Assembly (NCBI RefSeq): GCF_005405485.1
Contig: NZ_BJED01000006.1
Location: 124,001-188,000 of the forward strand
DNA length: 64,000 bases
Reading direction: 5' to 3'
Source: Enterococcus hulanensis
GTDB lineage: Bacteria; Bacillota; Bacilli; Lactobacillales; Enterococcaceae
In this document: positions 15,873-24,843 of the stretch, piece by piece
How positions within the stretch are numbered: the first letter of the stretch is position 1
Layout of the letters: each line of letters starts with the position of its first letter
The notes under the pieces: model-generated
Databases searched by the model: none
What the model was told of the DNA's origin: nothing
What the model saw: the letters and a program-made list of their open reading frames with translations, nothing else
Translations under genes and position numbers: made by a program

Positions 15873-16616
15873 ATGAGTGAGATTACAAACAGCATTGCTT
15901 TTTTACAGCAGCAGAAATGGGTTGATTTAAGTCATAGTATTTATGGCGGGATTCCTTATTTTCAATCGTTCCAGCCAATGCAGGAAAAAACTTTGGTCAC
16001 GGTGAAAGAAGACGGATTTTTTGCGAAAGAGTATCAGTTAGTCACACAATACGGGACTCACATTGATGCGCCAGTCCATTTTGTGGAAGATCGTGTATCG
16101 GTGGATCAACTGCCAATCAAAGATTTTTTATTGCCGCTGATTGTTATCAATAAAGAAAAAGAAGTCGAAGAAAATTCAGACTATTCTGTGACGGTAGAAG
16201 ATCTCAAGGCTTTTGAAGCGGAGTATGGAAAAATTCCAGCAGAGAGCTTTGTAGCGTTTGCCAGCGGCTGGTCAAAACGCTGGGATGATCCGGAAGCCTT
16301 TTATAACGTGGATCAAGAGGGACAGGCTCATACACCAGGCTGGTCACTAGAAGCTTTAAAATTTTTACATGAAGAACGAAACGTAACGGCGATTGGGCAT
16401 GAAACTTTGGATACAGACGCATCTGTTGATTGTACGAAAAATGGCGGACTGATTGGCGAATTGTATTGGCTGCAGCAAGATAAGTTCCAAGTGGAAGTCT
16501 TGAATCGGCTGACTGAGCTGCCAGCCGTTGGCGGCGCAATATCGATCGGAGTACCGAAAGTCAAAGACGCTCCCGGTTTCAACGTTCGCGCGATTGCTAT
16601 TGTTCCAACAGAATAA
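15873..16616 (+). CDS. Cyclase family protein (kynurenine-formamidase-like metal hydrolase)
   Basis: Protein of 247 residues in the cyclase family that includes bacterial arylformamidase KynB and isatin hydrolase. The metal-binding motif is visible as YGTHIDAPVHF at about residues 58–68, and a second conserved region is IGHETLDTDAS. The ATG at 15873 has GAGGAGG upstream. No tryptophan-catabolism gene is near, so a kynurenine role is not supported; the substrate is unknown. It is convergent with a nitroreductase gene. Confidence 0.8.
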   Translation: MSEITNSIAFLQQQKWVDLSHSIYGGIPYFQSFQPMQEKTLVTVKEDGFFAKEYQLVTQYGTHIDAPVHFVEDRVSVDQLPIKDFLLPLIVINKEKEVEENSDYSVTVEDLKAFEAEYGKIPAESFVAFASGWSKRWDDPEAFYNVDQEGQAHTPGWSLEALKFLHEERNVTAIGHETLDTDASVDCTKNGGLIGELYWLQQDKFQVEVLNRLTELPAVGGAISIGVPKVKDAPGFNVRAIAIVPTE

Positions 16617-16618
16617 AG

Positions 16619-16660
16619 AAAAACAAGGTTTCGTCTAAAAAACGAAGCCTTGTTTTTTTA
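16619..16660. terminator. Bidirectional terminator between cyclase and nitroreductase genes
   Basis: A 14-bp stem (16621–16634 with 16642–16655, one wobble pair) has A- and T-runs on both sides. It overlaps the last codons of the nitroreductase gene. Confidence 0.85.
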
Positions 16661-17366
16661 GAAAGTCCACGGTATCCGAACGTCGTGGGGATTCAAAATG
16701 TTGCCGCACTTTTTCTGACCAATTCGTTTTTTGAATATTGCTGTTGCGTTGCTGATAGTAGACCGTTGTTTTTTCGTTATAGCTGTCGATCATGTCGGGT
16801 GTCAATGTTCGATACGTATTCGTCCCAACGACAGAGTCGATTGGCAATCGGGGCTTAACCTCATTTTTTCCAGCAGGGTAGCCTACAAACATTCCGAAAA
16901 CAGGATAGGTCAATTCCGGCAGATCAAGCAATTCCTTTATTTGGAACAAATCATTCCGAATCCCGCCGACATAACAGATACCGAGACCAACCGATTCAGC
17001 ATAAACAGCCATCGATTGCGCGGCTAAAGCTGCATCAACGATTGAAACTACTAATGATTCCACGGAACGTAAATGTTCCAGAGAATCGTCGTTTAATGTT
17101 AAGACTTGGGCATGCTTATTCAAATCAGCGACAAAAATATAAAGCTCTCCATTGTCGCCATTATCGATGGGAAATTTGGCAATCTGTTCGATCATTTTTC
17201 TTTTTTTAGCATCGGTGATCTCAATTAATGAGAAGGCTTGTAGAAAGTTAGAGCTGCTGGCACTTTGAGCGGCCAGAATCAATTGTTCTTTTAGCTTATG
17301 TGAAAGTTTTTGGTCAGTAAAAGAGCGGACAGATGTGTGTTGAAGCATCGTTTCAAAAAGTTCCAT
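16635..17366 (-). CDS. NADPH-dependent flavin oxidoreductase (nitroreductase family)
   Basis: FMN-binding protein of 243 residues of the NfrA/FRP type. Visible features are HTSVRSFTDQKL for FMN phosphate, SASSSNFLQAFSLIEI, the LGICYVGGIRND segment and FVGYPAGKNEVKPRLP. Such enzymes reduce flavins, nitro compounds or quinones with NADPH. AAAGGAG precedes the ATG at 17366. Expression is independent of the convergent cyclase gene. Confidence 0.87.
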   Translation of the reverse strand: MELFETMLQHTSVRSFTDQKLSHKLKEQLILAAQSASSSNFLQAFSLIEITDAKKRKMIEQIAKFPIDNGDNGELYIFVADLNKHAQVLTLNDDSLEHLRSVESLVVSIVDAALAAQSMAVYAESVGLGICYVGGIRNDLFQIKELLDLPELTYPVFGMFVGYPAGKNEVKPRLPIDSVVGTNTYRTLTPDMIDSYNEKTTVYYQQRNSNIQKTNWSEKVRQHFESPRRSDTVDFLKKQGFVF

Positions 17367-17737
17367 TAGAAAATCTCCTTTTTTATTCAGAATAAATCTG
17401 ACGATAGAATAAGTAAAGGGGAAAGCTGAGTTTTAATTTTTACCAGGCATACGATTCTGTTAGATAGCTCGTATTTTTATTTCAAACTTGTTAACTGGAA
17501 AAGGCAGAACGTACAGCCAACTCAGAGGTGAGGAATGAATTTTTCTGACGTCAAATTTCAAAAGATATTCGTACTCAGATCATCCAATTGAAGAGTTCGT
17601 ACGATAATTTAAATCAAGATGTTAAATTTCAGTTCGAACTATGGTGAACTGCAAAAAAGCGAGACTGGCAAAACACGAACGTTTCACCAAAAAGATTCGG
17701 TTTAATTAATAAAATTCTAATCGTTTTGCCATCACTG
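17367..17737. other. Intergenic stretch with no recognised feature
   Basis: Between the divergent nitroreductase and ACT-domain genes. I see no open reading frame with a ribosome site, no strong hairpin and no recognisable RNA. The only clear element is the promoter at its right edge. Confidence 0.6.
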
Positions 17738-17746
17738 TGCTATAAT
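17738..17746 (+). promoter_or_regulatory. Extended –10 promoter of the ACT-domain/UPF0210 operon
   Basis: TGCTATAAT is a perfect extended –10 box, 32 bases before the chosen start codon. It overlaps an in-frame ATG at 17,745, which therefore cannot be the real start. Confidence 0.65.
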
Positions 17747-17777
17747 GGGAAACAATTATCTGAAGGGAGTTATGCAA

Positions 17778-18047
17778 ATGCGTGGCGTAGTAACGGTTAT
17801 CGGAAAAGACAAGGTTGGCATTGTTGCCGGTGTCAGTCAAAAATTAGCGGAACAAAAAATTAATATTCTGGATGTTTCTCAAACAATCATGGGGGACTAT
17901 TTCACAATGATGATGTTAGTGAACCTAACCAATGCTACAGTAGATTTTGAAGAAGCACGAGAACAGCTTCATGAATTAGGAAAATCTCTAGGTGTGAAAA
18001 TCAGTATTCAAAATCAAGAAATTTTTGACACGATGCATAAATTATAA
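17778..18047 (+). CDS. ACT domain protein (UPF0237)
   Basis: Small cytosolic protein of 89 residues consisting of one ACT domain, a fold that usually binds amino acids for allosteric control. The N-terminus MRGVVTVIGKDKVGIVAGVS is very typical of the family. The ATG at 17778 lies eight bases after AAGGGAG; the ATG at 17772 is too close. Twelve bases separate it from the UPF0210 gene, a pairing that is widely conserved in Firmicutes. It may act as a regulatory subunit for its partner, which is inference. Confidence 0.88.
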   Translation: MRGVVTVIGKDKVGIVAGVSQKLAEQKINILDVSQTIMGDYFTMMMLVNLTNATVDFEEAREQLHELGKSLGVKISIQNQEIFDTMHKL

Positions 18048-18059
18048 GGAGGGCTCTTT

Positions 18060-19403
18060 GTGGAAACCAATCAAATACTGGAAACGATTCGAATGATCGA
18101 AGAAGAAAATCTGGATATTCGGACGATTACCATGGGGATATCTTTACTAGACTGTATCGATAGCGACAGCGATCGCGCCTGTGAAAAGATTTATCAAAAA
18201 ATTACTACAAAAGCAAAAGACCTTGTAAAAGTCGGTGAGTCGATCGAAGCAGAATATGGTATTCCAATTATTAATAAACGTATTTCTGTTACACCAATCG
18301 GTATTGTTGCCGCTGCGACTCCAGATACAGACTATGTGAAATTTGCTAAAACATTAGATAAAGCAGCAAAAGCTGTAGGTGTTAACTTCTTGGGCGGTTT
18401 TTCTGCTCTAGTTGAAAAAGGCTACCAGCATGGGGATAAGATCTTAATTGATTCCATTCCTCAAGCATTAGCAGAGACTGATTTTGTCTGTGCTTCTGTC
18501 AATATTGGCTCTACTAGAGCGGGAATCAATATGGACGCTGTTGCCCATACTGGTCGGATCGTCAAAGAAACCGCTGAGGCATCTGATCTAGGCTGTGCGA
18601 AATTGGTCATTTTTGCCAATGCTGTGGAAGACAATCCTTTCATGGCTGGTGCCTTCCATGGTGTAGGCGAGGCGGATTGCGTCATTAATGTCGGGGTCAG
18701 CGGACCAGGCGTTGTGAAGCGTGCTTTGGAAAAAGTGAAGGGTGAATCTTTCGACGTTGTAGCCGAAGTGGTGAAACAGACAGCCTTCAAAATCACCCGA
18801 ATGGGACAAATGGTTGGGAAAATTGCTTCTGAACGTTTGGATGTGCCTTTTGGTATTGTCGATCTATCATTAGCCCCGACGCCTGCAGTTGGAGATTCTG
18901 TTGCTCACGTTTTAGAAGAAATGGGCTTAGAAACTGTTGGAACGCATGGAACGACTGCTGCCTTGGCATTATTAAATGACGCAGTCAAAAAAGGCGGCGT
19001 TATGGCCTGTAATCACGTCGGCGGGTTATCTGGCGCATTTATTCCAGTTTCAGAAGATGCGGGGATGATTGATGCGGTCAATAATGGCTCTTTGACGATT
19101 GAAAAGCTGGAGGCGATGACAGCGATTTGTTCAGTAGGTTTGGATATGATTGCGATTCCTGGTTCTACACCAGCAAGCAGTATTGCGGCGATGATCGCGG
19201 ATGAAGCGGCTATCGGAGTGATCAATCATAAAACAACGGCTGTTCGAATCATTCCAGCCAAAGGTAAAGAAATTGGTGAAATGGTCGAATTTGGCGGTTT
19301 GTTAGGCCGGGCACCAGTCATGGCTGTGAATGCAGCCGGTTCGGATGACTTTATAGCTCGCGGCGGTCGTATACCAGCACCAATCCATTCATTTAAAAAC
19401 TAA
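18060..19403 (+). CDS. UPF0210 / PFL-like family protein
   Basis: Protein of 447 residues, unusually glycine-rich and alanine-rich in its second half, from a conserved family of unknown function (DUF711) with a fold related to pyruvate formate-lyase. No glycyl-radical motif is obvious. The GTG at 18060 has AGGAGGG seven bases upstream. It is co-transcribed with the ACT-domain gene and ends in a strong terminator. The pair suggests an enzyme and a small-ligand sensor. Confidence 0.85.
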   Translation: METNQILETIRMIEEENLDIRTITMGISLLDCIDSDSDRACEKIYQKITTKAKDLVKVGESIEAEYGIPIINKRISVTPIGIVAAATPDTDYVKFAKTLDKAAKAVGVNFLGGFSALVEKGYQHGDKILIDSIPQALAETDFVCASVNIGSTRAGINMDAVAHTGRIVKETAEASDLGCAKLVIFANAVEDNPFMAGAFHGVGEADCVINVGVSGPGVVKRALEKVKGESFDVVAEVVKQTAFKITRMGQMVGKIASERLDVPFGIVDLSLAPTPAVGDSVAHVLEEMGLETVGTHGTTAALALLNDAVKKGGVMACNHVGGLSGAFIPVSEDAGMIDAVNNGSLTIEKLEAMTAICSVGLDMIAIPGSTPASSIAAMIADEAAIGVINHKTTAVRIIPAKGKEIGEMVEFGGLLGRAPVMAVNAAGSDDFIARGGRIPAPIHSFKN

Positions 19404-19433
19404 ACATAATAGTAAAGTTGATTTTTTAAAGTG

Positions 19434-19468
19434 CAATGCAAAGGCTTCTGCTTTTGCATTGTTTTTTT
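19434..19468 (+). terminator. Terminator of the ACT/UPF0210 operon
   Basis: A 12-bp stem CAATGCAAAGGC/GCTTTTGCATTG with a TTCT loop is followed by seven T. Confidence 0.9.
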
Positions 19469-19504
19469 GTCCAAATTTTTCGTGACAGGCATGAAAACGT
19501 TTTG

Positions 19505-19513
19505 TGTTAGAAT
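19505..19513 (+). promoter_or_regulatory. Extended –10 promoter candidate for the FtsX-type permease
   Basis: TGTTAGAAT lies about 30 bases before the start codon. Confidence 0.45.
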
Positions 19514-19542
19514 GATAAAGACAAAAAAACAGGAGCAGGTAT

Positions 19543-22224
19543 ATGAAAAATAAAACCTATTTTAAGGCGAGTTTACGCGAAATCATTTTTTCTAAAGGAC
19601 GTTTTATCGCTATCGTTCTGATCATTTTATTAGGGACATTACTGTATGTCGGAATCAAGGCTACGGGTCCGATCTTGAATCATTCAGCTAGTCAATTTGT
19701 AGACAAGCAGGAACTATCAAATCTGCAAATTATTTCTACTGGCGGATTGACGGAAGTAGACGAAAAACTAGCAAAAGAAATCCCTGATGCCAAGGTCGAA
19801 AGCGGTCATCAGCTTTTTTATGCCGACAGTGATAAAAATCAGGTCGTTAAGCTTTATTCTTATGATAAAGAAAATCAGCAAAATCATTTAATCGTGAAAT
19901 CGGGTCATTTGCCTAAAAAAGAAAATGAGATCGTTTTGGACGAAAAAGCCAAGGAAGAAGGCTATCGTCTGAATCAGACCTATCAAATCGATCAATCTGA
20001 CCAAGTGAAACGCAAAAATTTTAAAATCGTTGGTTTTGTTCAGTCACCGATATATATAAGCACGGAGGAACGAGGACTTTCTAATGTAGGTAACGGAAAT
20101 GTTAACTTCTTCGCTTACTTACCAGAAAGCAACTTCTCAAGCGAGGTCAAATCGATCATCTATGTTCGCTTTACGAATGTTAAAGATAAAGAGACCTATG
20201 GCAAAGCCTATAAAAAAACAATGGATCAAAATATTGAGCAGGTCGAAAAACTTTTCGCCGATCGACCAAAAGAACGAGCAGCAGAGATTAAGCATGATGC
20301 AGAAAAAGAATTGCTTCCGAAAAAAGCAGAAGTGGCTGATAATCTGACAAAAATCGCGAATGGTCAAAATGAATTGGATCAGGCTAAGGCCCAGTTAGAG
20401 CAACAGGCAGCCATGATGCCAGCTGGAAATCCTCAGTTAGCGCAGGCTCAGGCAGAACTTGAAGCGCAGGAAAAAGAACTCAACAGCAATCGGGATAAAT
20501 TATTGTCTGCACAACAGAAGATCAATGATAGCGAAAAAGAAATCTATGAGTTGAAAACACCAAGCTATTCTTATGATCAGCGTGCAGATAATCCTGGTTT
20601 TCAAGAATACGGTGATCTTTCTGAACGAATCGCTGCGATCGCGAATGTTTTTCCCGTCTTCTTCTTTTTCATAGCAGCTCTGATAACCTTTACGACAATG
20701 ACACGGATGGTAGAGGAAAATCGTCGAGAAATCGGTACGTTGAAAGCGTTAGGCTATTCACGTTATGAGATCGCGATCAAATACATCATTTACGCATTGT
20801 CAGCAGCTTTGATCGGGATTGTCTTGGGTTCTGTGATCGGGACCCATACGCTGCCGCGATTAGTTTTTGAGCTTTCTAGTGATCGTTATAATTTCCCGGG
20901 CGTGGAAGCTTTCTATTTATCACGGCCAATCATTCAAGCAACGGTTGCTTTCTTGTTTGCTAGTTTGGGTGCAGCGCTACTTGTTCTGATGCGCGAGCTG
21001 CACGAAAAACCGGCTGAGTTGTTACAGCCAAAGGCGCCGAAGCCGGGAAAACGGATTTTTCTTGAGCGTATCACACCGATTTGGACTCGGATGAGCTTCA
21101 ACTCGAAAGTCAGCTATCGAAATTTATTCCGTTATAAGTCACGGATGATCATGGCTGTGATCGGTATTGCCGGCTGTGCGGCTTTAATGGTTGCAGGTGT
21201 TGGATTAAAGGATTCGCTGAGTTCGGTAGGAGATAAGCAATTTGGTCCGATCATTGATTATGATGCGATCGTTACTTTGAAGGATCAGCCAGATGAAACA
21301 GCAGTCGAAAAGATTTTTTCCAAAAATGAAAAGATTACCAACGATTTAGCTGTGATGAATCAAACGGTTGAATTGAAACAAAAAGGACAAGCGAATCAAA
21401 AACTAACCATGATGGTACCAGAAAATCGCGTAGAATTTAAACGCTACCTTCATTTGAAGGAACAGGGAAAAAGCTTCACTTTGCCCAATGATGGTGCTGT
21501 GATTACACAAAAAATGGCTGAGTTGTTTGAGCTAAAAAAAGGCGACAGCTTGACAGTCTATGATGACGATCAGCAAACTTTTAAAGTTAAAATCGCCAAT
21601 ATCAGCGACAATTATTTAGGAAATTTCCTATACCTATCAAAGGACTACTATCAAAAAGCTCGGGACACCGATTTTGAAGTGAACAGCTATTTACTGAGAA
21701 GTAAAAAAATGACGAAGGCAGAAGAAGATAATTTAGCGCAAAAGCTGTTAAGTTCAGATCAGGTGATAAACACCTCCTTCATGTCTACTCAAATCGAAAC
21801 ACAAGAACACTCGATGGATAACTTAGATGGAATCGTCTGGATTTTTGTAGTCTTATCAGGTTTGCTGGCCTTCATCGTATTGTATAATTTGACGAATATC
21901 AATGTGTCAGAGCGTTTACGGGAATTGTCGACCATTAAAGTCTTAGGATTTTACGATCGAGAAGTGACGTCTTATATATTCCGTGAGAATTTTGTCTTTA
22001 CGATACTTGGAATTTTATTTGGCTATGGCTTAGGGATTATTTTGACGAAATTTATTTTGGATCAGGCTTCAATGGAAACGATCACCTTTCCACTGGTGAT
22101 CCATTCAGGTGCTTATCTTTTGTCTGGCGGATTAACGATTCTTTTCTCCGTGATCGTGATGCTGGCGACTCATTTCCGTTTACGCCATATTAATATGATC
22201 GATGCGTTAAAATCGAATGAATAA
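19543..22224 (+). CDS. Large FtsX/MacB-type ABC transporter permease without adjacent ATPase
   Basis: Membrane protein of 893 residues. An N-terminal transmembrane segment (about 15–37) is followed by an extracytoplasmic domain that contains a coiled coil rich in Gln, Lys and Glu (about 250–345). A first FtsX block of three segments is at about 370–490, then a second N-terminal-type segment near 535–555, an external domain, and a final FtsX block at about 760–885. This duplicated layout is typical of permeases of peptide-sensing or lipoprotein-type exporters. The partner ATPase, normally next door, is absent here. Ligand unknown. Confidence 0.85.
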   Translation: MKNKTYFKASLREIIFSKGRFIAIVLIILLGTLLYVGIKATGPILNHSASQFVDKQELSNLQIISTGGLTEVDEKLAKEIPDAKVESGHQLFYADSDKNQVVKLYSYDKENQQNHLIVKSGHLPKKENEIVLDEKAKEEGYRLNQTYQIDQSDQVKRKNFKIVGFVQSPIYISTEERGLSNVGNGNVNFFAYLPESNFSSEVKSIIYVRFTNVKDKETYGKAYKKTMDQNIEQVEKLFADRPKERAAEIKHDAEKELLPKKAEVADNLTKIANGQNELDQAKAQLEQQAAMMPAGNPQLAQAQAELEAQEKELNSNRDKLLSAQQKINDSEKEIYELKTPSYSYDQRADNPGFQEYGDLSERIAAIANVFPVFFFFIAALITFTTMTRMVEENRREIGTLKALGYSRYEIAIKYIIYALSAALIGIVLGSVIGTHTLPRLVFELSSDRYNFPGVEAFYLSRPIIQATVAFLFASLGAALLVLMRELHEKPAELLQPKAPKPGKRIFLERITPIWTRMSFNSKVSYRNLFRYKSRMIMAVIGIAGCAALMVAGVGLKDSLSSVGDKQFGPIIDYDAIVTLKDQPDETAVEKIFSKNEKITNDLAVMNQTVELKQKGQANQKLTMMVPENRVEFKRYLHLKEQGKSFTLPNDGAVITQKMAELFELKKGDSLTVYDDDQQTFKVKIANISDNYLGNFLYLSKDYYQKARDTDFEVNSYLLRSKKMTKAEEDNLAQKLLSSDQVINTSFMSTQIETQEHSMDNLDGIVWIFVVLSGLLAFIVLYNLTNINVSERLRELSTIKVLGFYDREVTSYIFRENFVFTILGILFGYGLGIILTKFILDQASMETITFPLVIHSGAYLLSGGLTILFSVIVMLATHFRLRHINMIDALKSNE

Positions 22225-22242
22225 AACTAAAAGAAAAAAGCG

Positions 22243-22271
22243 TTGACAAAAATTTTGCGTAAGACTATGCT
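22243..22271 (+). promoter_or_regulatory. Strong σA promoter of thrS
   Basis: TTGACA and TATGCT are separated by 17 bases; transcription would start near 22,278, giving a leader of about 320 bases. Confidence 0.8.
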
Positions 22272-22277
22272 TTAATC

Positions 22278-22508
22278 AATAGTTAAATGCAGTGAGAAGG
22301 ACACGATTTGTTTTACTACTCATCACAAGAGAAAGAAGCCGCGGCTGGAAGCTTCTGATTGAGAAAAGCAGATTACTCCCTTTGAGTGACCGAAAACGGT
22401 CCGGGTGATACCGTTATGTATCTTACGAGCCAAAAAGTGTAAGCTTTTTGGGAACTTGGGTGGTAACACGTTTATTCACGTCCCTATTTTTATAGGGACG
22501 TTTTTTTA
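22278..22508 (+). ncRNA. T-box riboswitch leader of thrS
   Basis: The conserved T-box ACTTGGGTGGTAACACG is at 22,454–22,470, including the TGGT bulge that pairs with the uncharged tRNA 3' end. It is followed by the terminator hairpin ACGTCCCTAT/ATAGGGACGT and a run of T (22,478–22,508). The 5' half contains the stem I region with GAGAAGGACACG. A likely threonine specifier triplet is ACT at 22,375–22,377, in GATTACTCCC. When tRNA(Thr) is uncharged, the antiterminator forms and thrS is expressed. The specifier position is by eye and less certain than the T-box itself. Confidence 0.92.
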
Positions 22509-22597
22509 TTGAAAACCCTTGAGGCCTTTTGTTAGAATTAAAAGGAAAAGGCAGGCAATAACAATTTTTTTGAAAATGCGGATCGGAGTTGAGTTGG

Positions 22598-24505
22598 ATG
22601 TCAAATAAAGTCGAAATTGTTTTACCAGATGGAAGTAAACAAAAGGTGGCAAAAGACACCACATTGTTCGAGATAAAGAATCAATTGATGGAAGAGGCGG
22701 TCGTTGGCAGTATTGACGGCGAGCTTGTTGACTTATCAACTCCAGTCACAGAAAATGCGGAGCTTGCTTTTTACGATTGCGCAACAAAAGAGGGAACAAC
22801 GGCGATTTGCCAATTAGTCAGTCTATTATTGCAAGAAGCGATTAAAGTCCATTATCCAGAAGCGCTCTTTGCAAAAGCTCATCGAGAAGATCAGACGATT
22901 TGGGTTGATCTACGAGTGAAGCAGCCTTTGAGTGCCTTAGTTTTGAAGGATTTGGAGCATCATATTAAGAAGCAAATCAAAGCCGATGGATCAATCGAAA
23001 GTGCAACGATGACCGTTTCAGAAGCCAAGGAAGTGTTCAAAGACAACGAATTGAAACTTGCGGCGCTAACGGAGCTGGATGCAGATCAGACTGTTTTTGT
23101 TTATTCCTTTGGTGAGGCGACAGAATTTTTCCTTGAGCCTGCTGCCTTGGAACTGGCGACTGCCAAGTATTTCTCTTTATTGAAAGTTTCGGGTGCTTAT
23201 TGGCAAGGTAAGCCTGAAAACGAAATGCTTCAACGGGTAACAGGGGTGGTCTTTGCGGAGAAGGCGCAGCTTTTGGCTCACTTAGATTATTTAGAGGAAT
23301 CGGAAAAACGCAGTCATCAAAAGTTAGGTAAAGAATTAGATCTATTTATGTTCTCCGAGGAAGCACCAGGAATGCCATTTTATTTAGAAAACGGATTGAT
23401 CATTCGTAATGAATTGCAGAAATTCTTGCGTGAACTGCAGGCAAAGTATGACTACAAAGAAGTCAAAACGCCATTGATCCTGAACCAGCGACTTTGGGAA
23501 CGCTCAGGACATTGGGATCATTATAAAAACAATATGTATTTTACAAAAGTTGCCGATGAAGATTACGCGTTGAAACCCATGAACTGTCCGGGGCATTGTC
23601 TGATCTACAAAGATCGTAAACGGTCCTATCGTGATTTGCCGATGCGAATGGCGGAGTTTGGCCAAGTTCATCGCCATGAATTCAGCGGAGCTTTAAATGG
23701 TTTATTGAGAGTTCGAACATTCTGCCAAGATGATGCGCATATTTTTGTGCGCCGAAATCAAATTGAACAAGAAATTGCCTTGGCGCTGAAAATCATTGAT
23801 GAAGTTTATAAGATTTTTGGTTTCGAGTATGGGGTTGAATTATCGACTCGTCCAGATGATTTTATGGGTGAAATCGAGCTGTGGGATGAAGCGGAAGCTT
23901 CTTTAGGCAAAGTGCTGACTGATCTTGGCTATAAGTATAATATCAATGAAGGCGATGGCGCCTTTTACGGACCGAAGATCGATATTCATATCAAGGACGC
24001 ACTGAATCGGAGCCACCAGTGTGCCACAGTCCAATTGGATTTCCAAATGCCAGAAAAATTCGATCTGACTTATGTAGATGAAAATAATCAGGAGGCGCAG
24101 CCGGTGATGATCCACCGTGCCGTTTTCGGGTCATTGGATCGCTTCTTAGGTATTTTGATCGAACATTATGCCGGGTTATTTCCATTTTGGCTAGCACCAA
24201 AACAAGTAGCGCTGGTCAGTGTTGCACAGCCCCATGAAGCAGGCGTAGAAGAATTATTCCAAGAATTTCATGCCGCTGGAATCCGAGTGGAGAAAGATTT
24301 GCGAAATGAGAAGCTGGGCAAAAAAATCCGTGATGCGGAGCTGCGAAAAATTCCTTACATTTTAGTGATTGGAGATAAGGAACTGAGTGAAGATACATTT
24401 GCGGTTCGCAAACATGGCAGTGATACCATTAAGCAAATGTCGAAGGTTGAATTCATGGACCTGCTTAAACAACAGGCCCAAGAAAAAAATCATCAGTATT
24501 ACTAA
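22598..24505 (+). CDS. thrS: Threonyl-tRNA synthetase
   Basis: Class II synthetase of 635 residues that charges tRNA(Thr). An N-terminal TGS-like domain (residues 1–60) is followed by an editing domain, the catalytic core (about 240–530) and the anticodon-binding domain (about 535–630). Catalytic zinc ligands are visible in NCPGHC and VHRHEFSG and in the histidine of RSHQCATVQLDF. The ATG at 22598 is chosen over a TTG at 22589, since GGAG lies 11 bases upstream of the ATG but directly abuts the TTG. It is under T-box control. The family is certain. Confidence 0.96.
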   Translation: MSNKVEIVLPDGSKQKVAKDTTLFEIKNQLMEEAVVGSIDGELVDLSTPVTENAELAFYDCATKEGTTAICQLVSLLLQEAIKVHYPEALFAKAHREDQTIWVDLRVKQPLSALVLKDLEHHIKKQIKADGSIESATMTVSEAKEVFKDNELKLAALTELDADQTVFVYSFGEATEFFLEPAALELATAKYFSLLKVSGAYWQGKPENEMLQRVTGVVFAEKAQLLAHLDYLEESEKRSHQKLGKELDLFMFSEEAPGMPFYLENGLIIRNELQKFLRELQAKYDYKEVKTPLILNQRLWERSGHWDHYKNNMYFTKVADEDYALKPMNCPGHCLIYKDRKRSYRDLPMRMAEFGQVHRHEFSGALNGLLRVRTFCQDDAHIFVRRNQIEQEIALALKIIDEVYKIFGFEYGVELSTRPDDFMGEIELWDEAEASLGKVLTDLGYKYNINEGDGAFYGPKIDIHIKDALNRSHQCATVQLDFQMPEKFDLTYVDENNQEAQPVMIHRAVFGSLDRFLGILIEHYAGLFPFWLAPKQVALVSVAQPHEAGVEELFQEFHAAGIRVEKDLRNEKLGKKIRDAELRKIPYILVIGDKELSEDTFAVRKHGSDTIKQMSKVEFMDLLKQQAQEKNHQYY

Positions 24506-24519
24506 AATAAAATTAAGTA

Positions 24520-24547
24520 AAACGCTGAAGTTCGCTTCAGCGTTTTT
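24520..24547 (+). terminator. Terminator of thrS
   Basis: AAACGCTGAAG and CTTCAGCGTTT form a stem closed by a TTCG tetraloop, followed by T-rich sequence. Confidence 0.9.
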
Positions 24548-24749
24548 TGATATCTTTTTTGATGAATACCTGCGGATTATAACTACCGACAAAAAGAGAA
24601 AGCTTGTTTAAAGGAAGTCAGTTTTATTTTACAAAGTCCAGCAGCAATTTTAATTGGCGGAAAAAATCGAAGAACTTTTAAATAGTTAGGAATGACTTGA
24701 ACAGGACCTCCGAGAATTTTCTAGCGCCAAATTTTTAAGAAAACAATTG
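24548..24749. other. Intergenic stretch with no recognised feature
   Basis: AT-rich sequence between the thrS terminator and the next promoter. I see no ribosome site, open frame or clear hairpin. Confidence 0.5.
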
Positions 24750-24779
24750 TTGCTATTTTCCCCGTTTCCTGTGTATGAT
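24750..24779 (+). promoter_or_regulatory. Promoter candidate of the nucleoid-protein/P1-peptidase operon
   Basis: TTGCTA and TATGAT are separated by 18 bases, about 65 bases before the start codon. Confidence 0.5.
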
Positions 24780-24843
24780 AATCAAGTTGTTACATTAGTA
24801 TTCCAGTGAATTAGGAAATCACTTTTTAGAAAGCAGGTAATTT

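Noticed and set aside
17745-17777. Upstream ATG for the ACT-domain gene
   Set aside because: This ATG lies in the –10 box TGCTATAAT; the ATG at 17,778 with AAGGGAG is the real start.
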